Source of the DNA: DAOOWV01 sp035371485
GTDB taxonomy: Bacteria > Patescibacteriota > Dojkabacteria > JAFGLO01
DNA length: 44,810 bases
Reading direction: 5' to 3'
Assembly (NCBI GenBank): GCA_035371485.1
Contig: DAOOWV010000006.1
Coordinates: 1 to 44,810, forward strand
The translations under genes were made by a program, and so were the position numbers. The notes under the pieces were generated by a model. The model did not search any database and was not told the DNA's origin. It worked only from the letters and a program-made list of their open reading frames with translations. Within the stretch, counting starts at the first letter, position 1, and the number at the start of each line of letters is the position of its first letter. Positions 8,538-17,890 of the stretch are shown in pieces.

Positions 8538-9261
8538 ATGGCTACTGATCCTTTAGACAGATCTGGGCTTTTACCAAGCATCACTTATTGTCAATTTCGA
8601 GAATTTCTACCAGTCATGACATTATTGGCATTAAATGAAGGTAGAAAATCCTCATATCGTTATAACCTGGAACAATTGCGGGGATCTCTAGTAACAATGA
8701 TGGGGATAGAAAAACAGAACTAACTGAGGATGATCTTAAAGCATTAGACGCAATAATCAATAATGCCAAATTACTGGTCAATCTAATGAATATAGAGATA
8801 AATTTATTGGACCAAACAAGAATCCATCTAGACTTAGAAAAACTTCTTCTAGGTTCCTTGAAAATGTAGTAGAAGACATAGTAAACCTAGATAGACGTGC
8901 ACCAATTGGTTCTCTTCCACCACCTCCATCATTATCCGATGCCCAAGTAACAATTTTTTCTAAAATTTGCGATGAGGCAATTACGTCATGTGAAGACATC
9001 TTCAATCCTGAGAAAATATCACCACAAGGGCCAATTCACAAGATACTACAAGAATATGCAATAAGAATAAGTTGGGGACGTGGGAATCAAGAAATACCTA
9101 AACATCTTGGACCGCTAGATAGAAAGATACAGGAATTAATTCAAGTCATAATGAACAATTCAACCAGGTTTTCTCGTGCTGATTATGAACATGCAATAAT
9201 TGTCGGAAATACGATGAAAATATGGGATAGATGGGATAAAAGTATGGAGAAAATGGCATGA
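8538..9261 (+). pseudogene. Unknown gene, two frameshifts
   Basis: I do not recognise this gene. Three plus-strand segments join into about 242 residues. The ATG at 8538 gives MATDPLDRSGLLPSITYCQF. One base is missing in the G run at 8702-8705, after which the frame reads DRKTELTEDDLKALDAIINN. One A is missing in the run at 8768-8770, after which it reads ITGQSNEYRDKF and continues to TGA at 9259-9261. Restoring one base at each run gives a smooth protein. It looks helical and cytoplasmic, with a short proline run (SLPPPPSLSD) in the middle. It sits directly behind a consensus promoter and 23 bp before another unknown gene of similar style. The strong promoter suggests the gene is or recently was expressed. 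Confidence 0.5.
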
Positions 9262-9284
9262 ACTTAATTAAATAGTCAGAGATT

Positions 9285-9965
9285 ATGAAACCCTTTTTAC
9301 TAAAAATTTTAGATCAATGTGGCATTTGGCCAACAAATCATACTACAGAACTTAGCGTTGATTCAATTAGTGCTTGCTTTGATAATGGCCAAGTAGCGTC
9401 ATATCGTGAATATATGATAGATTTAGGAATACTAATAATTGGAGGAGAGATACAATCTAATGAAATTGCTTCTACTCCAGAAACCAATGTGGAAGAGCTT
9501 ATTGTACTATTAATTGAACACGCAAAAGAACCAGCAGAAACAGAATCTGGATCAATTTCTCAACAGATCTGCCGTTTAATTGCTCAGGGAGTAATTAAAA
9601 ATGTTCTAAGATCAGCTATCGGGTACGGAAACGAAAATCCAAACTGTGCATTTTTGTTTAGTAAAGTAGCCGATACAATAAACAGTGCAGAAAGCGATCC
9701 TTTCAGAAGAAGAACCTCTCCATTCTTAAGTGAAAGTATTACAGATACAATGCTAAATCTGTATTCTACTGAAATTGTCTTAAAAGGAAGAACTCTAGAT
9801 AGACCGGATGACGAAGAATTTATACCTAAAAGCAAAACTATTCCGGATTATGTTTATGGATATATGTACCAAATTACATCGAAAATTCTTAGTGACCAAA
9901 ATCAATATTCAAGAATGACGTTGAGATTAGCAGGAGAAATTGCTGAACAAAACAATTGGATTTAA
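9285..9965 (+). CDS. Unknown helical protein
   Basis: An intact 226-residue frame starting MKPFLLKILDQCGIWPTNHT. No known family is recognised. The protein is acidic and appears mostly helical, without signal peptide or membrane segments. It lies 23 bp downstream of the frameshifted gene at 8538 and shares its promoter. Its style (short helical segments, acidic patches, no catalytic motif) resembles that neighbour, so both may belong to one accessory system, but this is inference. Confidence 0.6.
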   Translation: MKPFLLKILDQCGIWPTNHTTELSVDSISACFDNGQVASYREYMIDLGILIIGGEIQSNEIASTPETNVEELIVLLIEHAKEPAETESGSISQQICRLIAQGVIKNVLRSAIGYGNENPNCAFLFSKVADTINSAESDPFRRRTSPFLSESITDTMLNLYSTEIVLKGRTLDRPDDEEFIPKSKTIPDYVYGYMYQITSKILSDQNQYSRMTLRLAGEIAEQNNWI

Positions 9966-10214
9966 TAGAAGTAGCATAGCACTTATCATTCAATATTTTC
10001 ACCTATTCACTTGTTCGCTTGTTCATTTGTTAGTTCATTCGTTTGTTAGTTTGTTTCAGCCAAGGGCTGACCAGCCTTACCTTTTAAAAATATAGGTGGG
10101 CTGGCGTTTACTCGTTCATTTATAAACAATCTAACCTCAAACTTTTTTTTCATGTATAATGGGTATTAAAGTTAACAGTTGGTAATTGTTAACTATTAGT
10201 TGTTAATCGTTCGA
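9966..10214. repeat. Gene-free spacer with low-complexity tract and hairpins
   Basis: This 249-bp spacer precedes polA. ACTTATCATTCAATAT at 9981-9996 matches 15 of 16 bases at 7709-7724, beside the GC-rich element. A TTGTT/GTTCATT-rich low-complexity tract runs about 10011-10056. Two hairpins follow: CAGCC-AAG-GGCTG at 10057-10069, and a longer one pairing CCAGCC at 10071-10076 with GGCTGG near 10099-10104 (loop rich in T/A). A -10-like TATAAT lies at 10155-10160, 55 bp before the polA ATG, without a clear -35. The hairpins may end the upstream transcript. Confidence 0.45.
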
Positions 10215-12962
10215 ATGAATACATTTGCAATAATTGATGGTAATTCTTTATTTTATCGTGCATATTATGCATATCCGCAAACCCTTACAACGAGCGATGG
10301 AAAACCAATAAATGCTGTATATGGCTTTATGACAATGTTTTTTAAAACTCTTATAACCTATCAACCTAAATATATTGCAATTCCATTTGACTATGACAGA
10401 ACTACATTTAGAAAAGCAAAGGTAATTTCATATAAAGCAAACAGAAAGGATACTGATCAAGCACTAATCTCTCAATATACAACACTTTTTGAGATACTCA
10501 ATGCTTTTAATATTCCAACAATTAGGCAAAAGGGTTATGAAGCTGATGATTTTATTGGGACATTTGCCAAATACTTTAAAGAGAATAAGTTTGATCATAA
10601 ACAAGTTGACAAAATGATTTTAATTACTGGAGATAAGGACATAAAACAAGCCCTAGCACCAGATATAGAAATGATTTATATAACCGGTACTTTTCAAAAT
10701 CAGAAAAAGATTACAGTTAAAACATTTACCGAAGAATATGGTTTCAGTCCAGAATTTTTTGATGACTACTTGGCAATTTGTGGAGATAGTTCAGACAACA
10801 TACCAGGAGTAAAAGGAATTGGACAAAAAGGTGCTCAACAGTTGGTGTCAACATTTGGGTCACTAGAAACAATGTATCAAAATATTGATAAGGTTAAGGA
10901 AATAAATAGTAGGTATGCTAAACTATTAACTGAAAACCAACAAGAGGCATTTGAAAGTAAATTTTTAACAACGCTCAAAACAGATCTGGATATTGTGGAA
11001 GATATTGAAAGCTATCTTATAAAAGACCTTGATATTAATAAAGCCCAGCAAGCGATTAACCAAGTCGGATTCGTATCCTTGCAAAAACAGCTTTTACAAA
11101 TTAACAAAATCTACAGATTTGATCAATTATTTGAACAGAAAAACTACTCGCAGGAAAAAGAAATATCAACAATTAACTCATCAAAATCATCTTTGAAACA
11201 AATATCCCCTGAAAAATTTTTTAACGAAAATAATGAAAACGTCTTCGTCTGGATCAACGATTTTCCCATTAGACACAAAACAACTGAAACACAAAACCTT
11301 TTTGCTTCTCCTCAAAAGGATTACACTGAGCTCTGGATTTCGGACCAAGATAAAAACATAACCCAGATTAAAATTAACGATGCCCCAAGATTTCTAAAAG
11401 ATAAGGAAATTATTTTGTTTGATATAAGAAAATTCTTAGAGTTAAACATAAATCCATATAGCTATTCCGATAAAGTCTTAGATTTGAAATTGGCGGTATA
11501 CCTAAATAATGCTGGACGTAGGGATTACTCACTAAAAACAATTACAAGAGAGATATTGCTTGGAGAATATGTTGACAATTCAAATTTATCTGAAGAAAAA
11601 TTAGCCCTGCATACACTAGATATTATCGTTGAACTCTATAACTTTATAAAAAACAATTCAACCTCAGAAAATGTAACGAAGGATGTAAAACAAAACTGGC
11701 AACAAATTCAAACCCTTTTTGAAAAACAAAAAATACCGTTCATTAGTTCTGAATCTCCAACACTTTTATTGTGCTATAACATGGAAACTCCACTCACAAT
11801 TATTCTGGACAAAATGGAAAAGCGAGGAATCAGAATCAATACCAATGGTTTAAAAGAGCTTGAACAAGAACTTACAAAAGAATTACACGATATCGAACAA
11901 GCAATTTTTTCGACAATCGGTCATGAATTTAACGTTTCTTCCCCAAAACAAGTTGCCGACACAATTTTTAAAGAACTCGGAATTGGTAACAAGAAAAGAT
12001 CTACAGGTTCTGATATTTTATATGAACTAAAAGACCATCATCCATCAATACCGTTAATAATAAAACACAGAGAAATTTCCAAACTTTTATCAACATACGT
12101 AAAAGGATTTGAAAAACATATAAATACCCAAGATGGTATATCAACAATTCATACTACATATAATCAAACAGCTGTCATAACAGGAAGACTATCGTCAACC
12201 AACCCCAATTTACAAAACATCCCTATTAAAAGTGACATTGGACAAAAGTTTAGACAGTTATTTATACCTCGTGAAGGTTTTGAACTTTACAGCATTGATT
12301 ATTCACAATTTGAGTTAAGGTTATTAGCACATTTTAGCGAAGACAGGCAGTTATGTAATGATTTTATTGAAGAAAAAGATGTTCACAGATCAACAGCTTC
12401 AAAAGTTTTTTCAAAAAATCTTGAAGACATTACTCCTGAAGAAAGAAGAGTGGGTAAGACAATAAACTTTGGAATCATGTATGGTCTCTCACCTTATGGA
12501 TTAGCTAGAGATTTAAACATTGACCCTTCAACAGCAAGTAACTACATCAAAGAGTATTTCGAACATTATGATGGAGTAAGAATTTATCTTGACAATGTTA
12601 TCGCAGATGCAAAAGAAAATGAATTTGTACAAACCATGTTTGGACGTAGAAGAAAATTACCATTTATTAACTCAACCAATAAAAAATTCTTAGGTAGTGC
12701 TGTGAGAGAGGCTATAAATATGCCAGCACAAGGATCACAGGCCGACCTAATAAAATTCGCAATGATAGCCGTCGATAATCTCATAGAAAACAAGTATCTT
12801 GGTAAAGCTTTTCTTATCTTACAAATTCATGATGAATTTGTAATTGAAATAGATCCCAAAATAAAAGACAATTTCATAAAAGAAGTTGATCATCTAATGG
12901 AAAACATAATTGAACTTAAAGTCCCATTGGTTGTAAATGCTGAAAAATGGGATAACAAGTAA
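10215..12962 (+). CDS. polA: DNA polymerase I
   Basis: Pol I fills gaps and removes RNA primers during repair and lagging-strand synthesis. With the ATG at 10215 the protein is 915 residues and begins MNTFAIIDGNSLFYRAYY, the normal start of the 5'-3' exonuclease domain; a TTG at 10200 would add five unlikely residues. The flap-nuclease domain fills roughly residues 1-290, with acidic clusters such as GYEADDFIG and ITGDKDIKQAL and the helix-hairpin-helix VKGIGQKGA. The 3'-5' exonuclease-like region (about 320-500) lacks a recognisable DxE motif, so proofreading is probably absent. The polymerase domain is complete: motif A DYSQFELR at 695, motif B RRVGKTINFGIMYG near 744-757 and motif C HDE at 872-874. 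Motif A has Phe where most families have Ile. Confidence 0.96.
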   Translation: MNTFAIIDGNSLFYRAYYAYPQTLTTSDGKPINAVYGFMTMFFKTLITYQPKYIAIPFDYDRTTFRKAKVISYKANRKDTDQALISQYTTLFEILNAFNIPTIRQKGYEADDFIGTFAKYFKENKFDHKQVDKMILITGDKDIKQALAPDIEMIYITGTFQNQKKITVKTFTEEYGFSPEFFDDYLAICGDSSDNIPGVKGIGQKGAQQLVSTFGSLETMYQNIDKVKEINSRYAKLLTENQQEAFESKFLTTLKTDLDIVEDIESYLIKDLDINKAQQAINQVGFVSLQKQLLQINKIYRFDQLFEQKNYSQEKEISTINSSKSSLKQISPEKFFNENNENVFVWINDFPIRHKTTETQNLFASPQKDYTELWISDQDKNITQIKINDAPRFLKDKEIILFDIRKFLELNINPYSYSDKVLDLKLAVYLNNAGRRDYSLKTITREILLGEYVDNSNLSEEKLALHTLDIIVELYNFIKNNSTSENVTKDVKQNWQQIQTLFEKQKIPFISSESPTLLLCYNMETPLTIILDKMEKRGIRINTNGLKELEQELTKELHDIEQAIFSTIGHEFNVSSPKQVADTIFKELGIGNKKRSTGSDILYELKDHHPSIPLIIKHREISKLLSTYVKGFEKHINTQDGISTIHTTYNQTAVITGRLSSTNPNLQNIPIKSDIGQKFRQLFIPREGFELYSIDYSQFELRLLAHFSEDRQLCNDFIEEKDVHRSTASKVFSKNLEDITPEERRVGKTINFGIMYGLSPYGLARDLNIDPSTASNYIKEYFEHYDGVRIYLDNVIADAKENEFVQTMFGRRRKLPFINSTNKKFLGSAVREAINMPAQGSQADLIKFAMIAVDNLIENKYLGKAFLILQIHDEFVIEIDPKIKDNFIKEVDHLMENIIELKVPLVVNAEKWDNK

Positions 12963-12975
12963 AATTTCAAAAGAT

Positions 12976-13004
12976 TTGTATAATTACCACGTTTAATATA
13001 TAAT
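12976..13004 (+). promoter_or_regulatory. Promoter of the nusA-infB operon
   Basis: TTGTAT at 12976-12981 and a consensus TATAAT at 12999-13004 are separated by 17 bp. The nusA ATG at 13050 would follow a leader of about 40 nt. No terminator hairpin separates it from polA. Confidence 0.6.
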
Positions 13005-13049
13005 ACCTGTTACAACATTTTATGAAAAATAATTTGAAAACTAACAAAG

Positions 13050-14222
13050 ATGGCTGTGCAAACAGAACTTATGACAGCAATTAACCAAATAGCGAGCGAA
13101 AGGTCAATAACAAAAGAAGAGGTTATTGCAACAATTTCTGAGTCTATACAAACTGCAATTAAGAAGGAGTATGGCGAAGACATGCAAACAGAGATCCATT
13201 TCGACGAAAATGATGGAAGTATGATGCTTTATGTTGTTAAAATAGTTGTTTCAAGAGTAGTAAATAAAAATACACAAATATCAGTAAAAGAAGCAAAAGA
13301 AATTGGAATTAATGCCAAGAAAGATGAAATCGTAAAAATCGAACTTCCCTTGCATCAGTTTGGTAGAATCGCTGCACAAGCTGCTAAGAATGCTTTAATT
13401 CAGGGAGTAAGAACTGCTGAAAAACAATCAATATTTAAAGAAATAACACACAAAAAAGGATCAGTTGTTACTGCCAAAATTCAGAGAATGAGAGGACGAA
13501 CAGCAGTTGTTGAAATTGACAAAGCAATTGGTCTTTTGACGCCAGAAGAACAAATCCCTAATGAATATTACAAACTAAACGAGAGATATAGAGTCTTGAT
13601 CGTTGGAATTGAAGAAATTAATGGACAAGAAGAAATCCTCGTATCAAGATCAAGAAATGAATTTTTGGAAGGACTTTTTGAATTAGAGATTCCAGAAATT
13701 TCATCAGGCACCGTAGTAATTAAAAAAATTGTTCGTGACCCAGGGATAAGAAGTAAAGTGGCTGTTTTTACAGATCAGGAAGGAATTGACCCACAAGGTT
13801 CATGTATTGGGCAAAGAGGTGTTAGAATAACAAATATTATGAATGAATTAGGAACAGAAAAGGTAGATATTATTCTTTGGAATGATAATCCTGTAAAATT
13901 CATATCAAATGCACTTAGCCCAGCTAAAACATTAGAAATCAAGATTAATAATAAAACTAAAGAAGCAAAAGTAGCCGTTGAAGATGATCAGCTTTCTCTT
14001 GCAATAGGTAGAGAGGGTAAGAACGTAAAACTGGCTGCTATGCTAACAGGTTTTATGATTACTATTACCTCCCCAACATTAAAAGGAAAATCAATCTCTA
14101 GCAATGCTGAAGTCAACGATATGTACGACACATTAAGTATTGTAAGAGAAAAAATAGAAAAAGAAGAGAAGTCAAATAATATTTCAGAAGAAGAAAATAG
14201 CAAATCAGAACCAACCGAATAA
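13050..14222 (+). CDS. nusA: Transcription elongation/termination factor NusA
   Basis: NusA binds RNA polymerase and nascent RNA and modulates pausing, termination and antitermination. The 390-residue product has the expected order: an N-terminal polymerase-binding domain (about 1-125, with the region before AAQAAKNALIQGVRTAE), an S1 domain (about 130-200, GSVVTAKIQRMRGRTAVVEI) and two KH domains (KH1 around DPQGSCIGQRGVRI, KH2 around SLAIGREGKNVKLAA). It ends in an acidic Glu/Ser-rich tail (EEEKSNNISEEENSKSEPTE-like) with no further repeats. The ATG context AACAAAGATGG has no Shine-Dalgarno. The stop TAA at 14220-14222 is directly followed by ATG at 14223, the likely ancestral start of infB, a layout suited to translational coupling. 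Confidence 0.95.
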   Translation: MAVQTELMTAINQIASERSITKEEVIATISESIQTAIKKEYGEDMQTEIHFDENDGSMMLYVVKIVVSRVVNKNTQISVKEAKEIGINAKKDEIVKIELPLHQFGRIAAQAAKNALIQGVRTAEKQSIFKEITHKKGSVVTAKIQRMRGRTAVVEIDKAIGLLTPEEQIPNEYYKLNERYRVLIVGIEEINGQEEILVSRSRNEFLEGLFELEIPEISSGTVVIKKIVRDPGIRSKVAVFTDQEGIDPQGSCIGQRGVRITNIMNELGTEKVDIILWNDNPVKFISNALSPAKTLEIKINNKTKEAKVAVEDDQLSLAIGREGKNVKLAAMLTGFMITITSPTLKGKSISSNAEVNDMYDTLSIVREKIEKEEKSNNISEEENSKSEPTE

Positions 14223-14247
14223 ATGGCGACCACCAATAATTGGAGTA

Positions 14248-15759
14248 TTGGGACATGTCGATCATGGTAAAACAACGATATTGGATAAATTGAGAGAAAC
14301 ATCGGTTTGGTCAACCGAAGTTGCCGGTATTACACAACATATATCATGGTCACTTTTTAATTACAAAGGAAAAGATATTACTTTTATTGACACACCAGGA
14401 CATCAAGCGTTTCAAATAATGAGACAAATTGGCGGGAAAATAGCAGATATTGTACTTTTGATTATTGCCGCAGATGACGGATTACAACCACAAACGGTAG
14501 AAGCTATAAATATAATCAAAGATCACAATGTTGATTTTATTGTCGTAGTGAATAAAATTGACCTTCCAGGAGCAAATCCTGACCGAATTAAACAACAATT
14601 AAGTGAGTATGAAATTTTAGTAGAAGGTTGGGGAGGAAATGTACCGATAGTTGAAGTAAGTGGTAAAACAGGACAAGGTTTAGACACCCTTATGGAAACA
14701 ATTGCTGTCCTTGCAGAAATGAAGGAACTCAAATATTCCAATGAAGATTACGGAGTTGGAGTAGTTTTAGACTCATGGGTCAGCAAATCTCTTGGCAAAT
14801 GTATAGATTTACTTGTGATCAAGGGGACAATTAAAAGAGGATTTTCAATTAAAGGGTCAGATAAAAAAGAAATAGATCGTATAGGAGTGATCTTCGATAA
14901 TCAAAGTAAAATGGTTAAAGAAGTTGGAGAAGGTTATGGTGCAAGAATAATTGGTTTAGAAAACAGTCCAGAAACAGGCAGTATTATTGTCGGAGTTGAA
15001 AATCCTAAGGATATAGAAAAAACATCAACAATTATTAATGAACTGCCATATAAGAAATGTCAACTTACATGTCTTATTGACAATGATGAAGCACAGGGAC
15101 CATTAGAATCCTTTGAACAGCTCTTCACAGAAGATAACAGGATAGTAATTCCATTGATTGTTAAAGCAGATACTCAGGGTGTTCTAGATGCTATTTTTTT
15201 TGAAATTAAGAAACTTGGTAAAGAATATCCAGATGTAAATATTTCGATTATTCACTCTGGGGTTGGCCCAATTCTCATGAGAGATCTAGACATTGCTAGA
15301 ACAGCAAATGATATAAAAATAATCGCTTTCAATACTAACACAGAACCACAAACTCAAAAGAAAGCCAAAGAACTTGGACTAACCATAAAGCAATATGACC
15401 TAATCTACACGATGATTGAAGACCTTCAAAAATACATTACCAAGACAATACAACCTGAATTCGTAAAAGAAAGCTTGGGAAAAGCAACTGTTAAACAAGT
15501 TTTTGTGCTCTCAGATGGTTCAATAGTTGCAGGTTCAATAGTAACAGAAGGAAAAATTACTAAAGGTAATGATCTCGATATAATGAGAGGAGAAGAAGTG
15601 ATTTCAACTACTAAAGTTGATAGTCTTAGAATTATGAAAGAAAAAGTTACCACAGTTTCCAAAGGTTCGGAATGTGGAATCGCTATCACAGAAAAAGTCG
15701 ATATAAAAGAAGGTGATATTATTTCAGCCTTTAAAGTAATAAAATCAACTAATTTATAA
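14248..15759 (+). CDS. infB: Translation initiation factor IF-2 (start displaced)
   Basis: IF-2 is the GTPase that brings initiator tRNA to the 30S subunit and promotes subunit joining. The frame contains G1 GHVDHGKTT, G2 around TQHI, G3 DTPGH, G4 NKID and G5 SGKTGQG, then the beta-barrel and C-terminal IF-2 domains, about 503 residues. The long N-terminal domain is absent. The only standard start in frame is TTG at 14248, but the frame upstream still reads RPPIIGVL, the first G-domain strand, which a working protein needs. An ATG at 14223-14225, fused to the nusA stop, is one base out of frame: deleting one G of the GG at 14225-14226 would give M-RPPIIGVLGHVDHGK. So either there is a one-base error or insertion, or initiation is unusual. 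The assignment is certain; the start is not. Confidence 0.9.
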   Translation: MGHVDHGKTTILDKLRETSVWSTEVAGITQHISWSLFNYKGKDITFIDTPGHQAFQIMRQIGGKIADIVLLIIAADDGLQPQTVEAINIIKDHNVDFIVVVNKIDLPGANPDRIKQQLSEYEILVEGWGGNVPIVEVSGKTGQGLDTLMETIAVLAEMKELKYSNEDYGVGVVLDSWVSKSLGKCIDLLVIKGTIKRGFSIKGSDKKEIDRIGVIFDNQSKMVKEVGEGYGARIIGLENSPETGSIIVGVENPKDIEKTSTIINELPYKKCQLTCLIDNDEAQGPLESFEQLFTEDNRIVIPLIVKADTQGVLDAIFFEIKKLGKEYPDVNISIIHSGVGPILMRDLDIARTANDIKIIAFNTNTEPQTQKKAKELGLTIKQYDLIYTMIEDLQKYITKTIQPEFVKESLGKATVKQVFVLSDGSIVAGSIVTEGKITKGNDLDIMRGEEVISTTKVDSLRIMKEKVTTVSKGSECGIAITEKVDIKEGDIISAFKVIKSTNL

Positions 15760-15762
15760 TAA

Positions 15763-16698
15763 ATGTATATGGCAAAGGATGCAAATAAAAGTGGTGTAGC
15801 AAAAAATGATGATGTTTTTGAAATCTCTCTTTCAGAAGATTCAGTAAAATTATTACTCCCTTTTGCTATTTTAATCGCAGGTATTCTTATTTGTGCTGCA
15901 ATAATCTATTCAACAGCTCAGCTAAAAGATGCTTGGAAACAAAACAATAATAATTCAAACAGTAGTGCAGAAGTAACACAAGAAACTGAACAGGTAAAAG
16001 GAGCTACAGCTACTCAAGAAGAAATTCCTAAATCTGATAAACCAACGGTACAGTTATTTACAATGTCATACTGTCCCTATGGTAACATTGCAGAAGAATT
16101 TGTTCAGCCAGTATACGAAATATTGGGAGATAAAATTGCGTTTGAACCAAGGTATATTGTTTCAAGAGATGAAATATTAAATCTTGAAGAATTTGTATCA
16201 ACATATGGCGAAGAATATAGAGATCAATACAGTAATTATGTCACTAATGTTAACTCCTCATGTTTAAATAAGGATAATTCATTGATATGTTCTAAACATG
16301 GATTTCAAGAATTGAATCAAGACATTAGAGAGATTTGTGTTTGGAAATACCAAAACGATAAGTTCTGGGATTTTGTAATGACCGCAAACACAAGCTGTGA
16401 CTACTCAAATGTTGATACGTGTTGGGAGGGTGTAGCAAATAGTACTGGAGTAAATGTGGATAGCGTTAAAGACTGTTATAACAAAGAATTTGATCAGATA
16501 GTTGACGACGAGATAGCACTTATGACAAAGCTAAGCGTTACTGGATCTCCAACTATTTATATCAATGGAGTCTTGTATAACGGAGATAGAAGTCCAGAGG
16601 CATTCAAAAATACATTATGCTCTGCATTCAATGAAGCACCAGATGCATGCAATACACAGTTAGAAGATTCTGCATCGACAGCAACAGGTGGATGCTAA
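15763..16698 (+). CDS. Membrane-anchored DsbA-like thioredoxin-fold protein
   Basis: This 311-residue protein has a short cytoplasmic N-terminus, one transmembrane helix (about 31-50), an Asn/Ser-rich linker and an extracytoplasmic thioredoxin-fold domain from about residue 93. The active site reads CPYG at 104-107, so only the first Cys of CxxC is present. A cis-Pro loop (TGSPTIYING) occurs late in the domain, as in DsbA/DsbG-type proteins. Several further Cys residues in the helical insert and a C-terminal GGC could form disulfides. It probably acts in disulfide exchange or isomerisation outside the membrane. The start lies three bases after infB, and the next genes follow closely, so it sits in the nusA-infB operon. 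An in-frame ATG at 15769 is an equal alternative start. Confidence 0.75.
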   Translation: MYMAKDANKSGVAKNDDVFEISLSEDSVKLLLPFAILIAGILICAAIIYSTAQLKDAWKQNNNNSNSSAEVTQETEQVKGATATQEEIPKSDKPTVQLFTMSYCPYGNIAEEFVQPVYEILGDKIAFEPRYIVSRDEILNLEEFVSTYGEEYRDQYSNYVTNVNSSCLNKDNSLICSKHGFQELNQDIREICVWKYQNDKFWDFVMTANTSCDYSNVDTCWEGVANSTGVNVDSVKDCYNKEFDQIVDDEIALMTKLSVTGSPTIYINGVLYNGDRSPEAFKNTLCSAFNEAPDACNTQLEDSASTATGGC

Positions 16699-16717
16699 AT
16701 CAAACAAAGAGCAAAAG

Positions 16718-17272
16718 ATGAAAAGCGAGTTAACCATAAACCGTTTGTTTTTAAGATTGTTTCGTAGCTTTTTAACATTAATCCTTTCATTTATTTTCTA
16801 CCTCTCATTAAGTACCAAGGTTCTCGCAGTTTGCCCAATATGTACGATAGCGGTTGGAGGAGGATTAATATTGTCGAGATTTTTCGGGATCGATGACTTA
16901 ATAATGAGCATCTGGATAGGAGGTGTGGTACTTTCGACAGCATTAACTTTCGGTGATTTCATAAATAAGAAGACAAAATTATCATCACTCATATCTAACA
17001 CAATTTCAATATTAATTTCATACATATTTCTAATAATTACTCTTGAGATGACACATACAACTGGACTTTCTTTTAATACCTTGTGGGGTATTGATAAAAT
17101 CGTTTTAGGGATCATTTTTGGATCATTGATGTTCTATATAGGAGCAAGAATTCACTTCTATCTCAAACAAAAAAATGGTGGGCAAGTAATTTTCCCATTT
17201 CAAAAAGTCGTAATTCCCGTTGGATCACTCTGGATAGCAACAATTATTGCTTATCTAGTCATTTACATCTAA
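16718..17272 (+). CDS. Polytopic membrane protein with CPIC motif
   Basis: About 184 residues from ATG 16718; a GTG at 16688 would overlap the previous gene by 11 bp. The first hydrophobic segment ends in STKVLAVCPICTIAVGGG, placing a CxxC pair at the outer face or at the mouth of the next helix. About four further membrane segments follow. The CPIC followed by a Gly-rich turn and LSRFFGIDD looks like a conserved membrane family seen in related genomes, but I know no assigned function. Its place directly after a DsbA-like protein suggests a redox partner, such as a DsbB/VKOR substitute. That is inference from the motif and neighbourhood only. Confidence 0.65.
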   Translation: MKSELTINRLFLRLFRSFLTLILSFIFYLSLSTKVLAVCPICTIAVGGGLILSRFFGIDDLIMSIWIGGVVLSTALTFGDFINKKTKLSSLISNTISILISYIFLIITLEMTHTTGLSFNTLWGIDKIVLGIIFGSLMFYIGARIHFYLKQKNGGQVIFPFQKVVIPVGSLWIATIIAYLVIYI

Positions 17273-17288
17273 ATTATTAGCCAATTTT

Positions 17289-17846
17289 ATGAAAAATAAG
17301 ACTATTGTAACAATAGTTTCTGTAATTTTACTATTGTCTATATGTACTGGCTCAATTGTAATAATAATCAATAAGACAAAACAAGCTAAAAACAATAACG
17401 ATCAAAACACGGAAGAAAGCAAACAGGACGATAATTCAAACAATTCAGACAATAACCAGGATGATACATACGTTCCCCCAGAAGAGAAACCTACTGAAGA
17501 AAAAGAACATAATTTGACACTAAAGATTATTAGCCCCGAAGAAGAAATTTTCAGTGTAAGACAAGCAAGACATTACAACGCTTTAGCGGAAGGAAACGCA
17601 AAATATTCTCATCTTGTTAGGTGCCATTGGGATTTTTATCTAGATCAAAATAATGGAGAAGCCCTTTATCAAACAATGGATAATACTGGGGTTTTATCAG
17701 GAGAATCTAAAGAAATGTGCGGATTTACATCAACATTCATCGAAGCTACTGGAAATTTAAGAGTCGTTCTTACAATGACAGTATATGATGCTGTAAATGA
17801 TAACCTTGAAACTGTTACAGCAGAGAAAAAATATATTGTTAGATAA
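17289..17846 (+). CDS. Anchored extracytoplasmic protein, Ig-like domain
   Basis: A 185-residue protein with an N-terminal membrane anchor (about 6-29, TIVTIVSVILLLSICTGSIV), a long Asn/Asp/Glu/Lys-rich linker (about 33-75) and a compact C-terminal domain. The domain (starting NLTLKIISPEEEIFSV) has alternating hydrophobic strands and two cysteines (RCHWDFYL and MCGFTSTF) that could form the disulfide of an Ig-like beta sandwich. No family is assigned. It is the last gene of the run starting at nusA, 16 bp after the CPIC protein, and likely a surface or periplasm-facing binding protein. Confidence 0.6.
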   Translation: MKNKTIVTIVSVILLLSICTGSIVIIINKTKQAKNNNDQNTEESKQDDNSNNSDNNQDDTYVPPEEKPTEEKEHNLTLKIISPEEEIFSVRQARHYNALAEGNAKYSHLVRCHWDFYLDQNNGEALYQTMDNTGVLSGESKEMCGFTSTFIEATGNLRVVLTMTVYDAVNDNLETVTAEKKYIVR

Positions 17847-17890
17847 TAACCCACAGGACTCTAAATATCCTTTATTTTATAACAAAAATG

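Noticed and set aside
604..9261. Recoded stop codons as the cause of broken frames
   Set aside because: Nearly all breaks are frame changes rather than in-frame TGA, and TGA ends intact-looking frames at 5335, 9261 and 22739.
2135..9261. Programmed ribosomal frameshifting in the broken genes
   Set aside because: The sites share no common slippery heptamer or downstream structure and the shifts go in both directions.
12584..12793. Frames antisense to polA, rpoB and rpoC
   Set aside because: They are shadows of long, clearly coding frames on the other strand.
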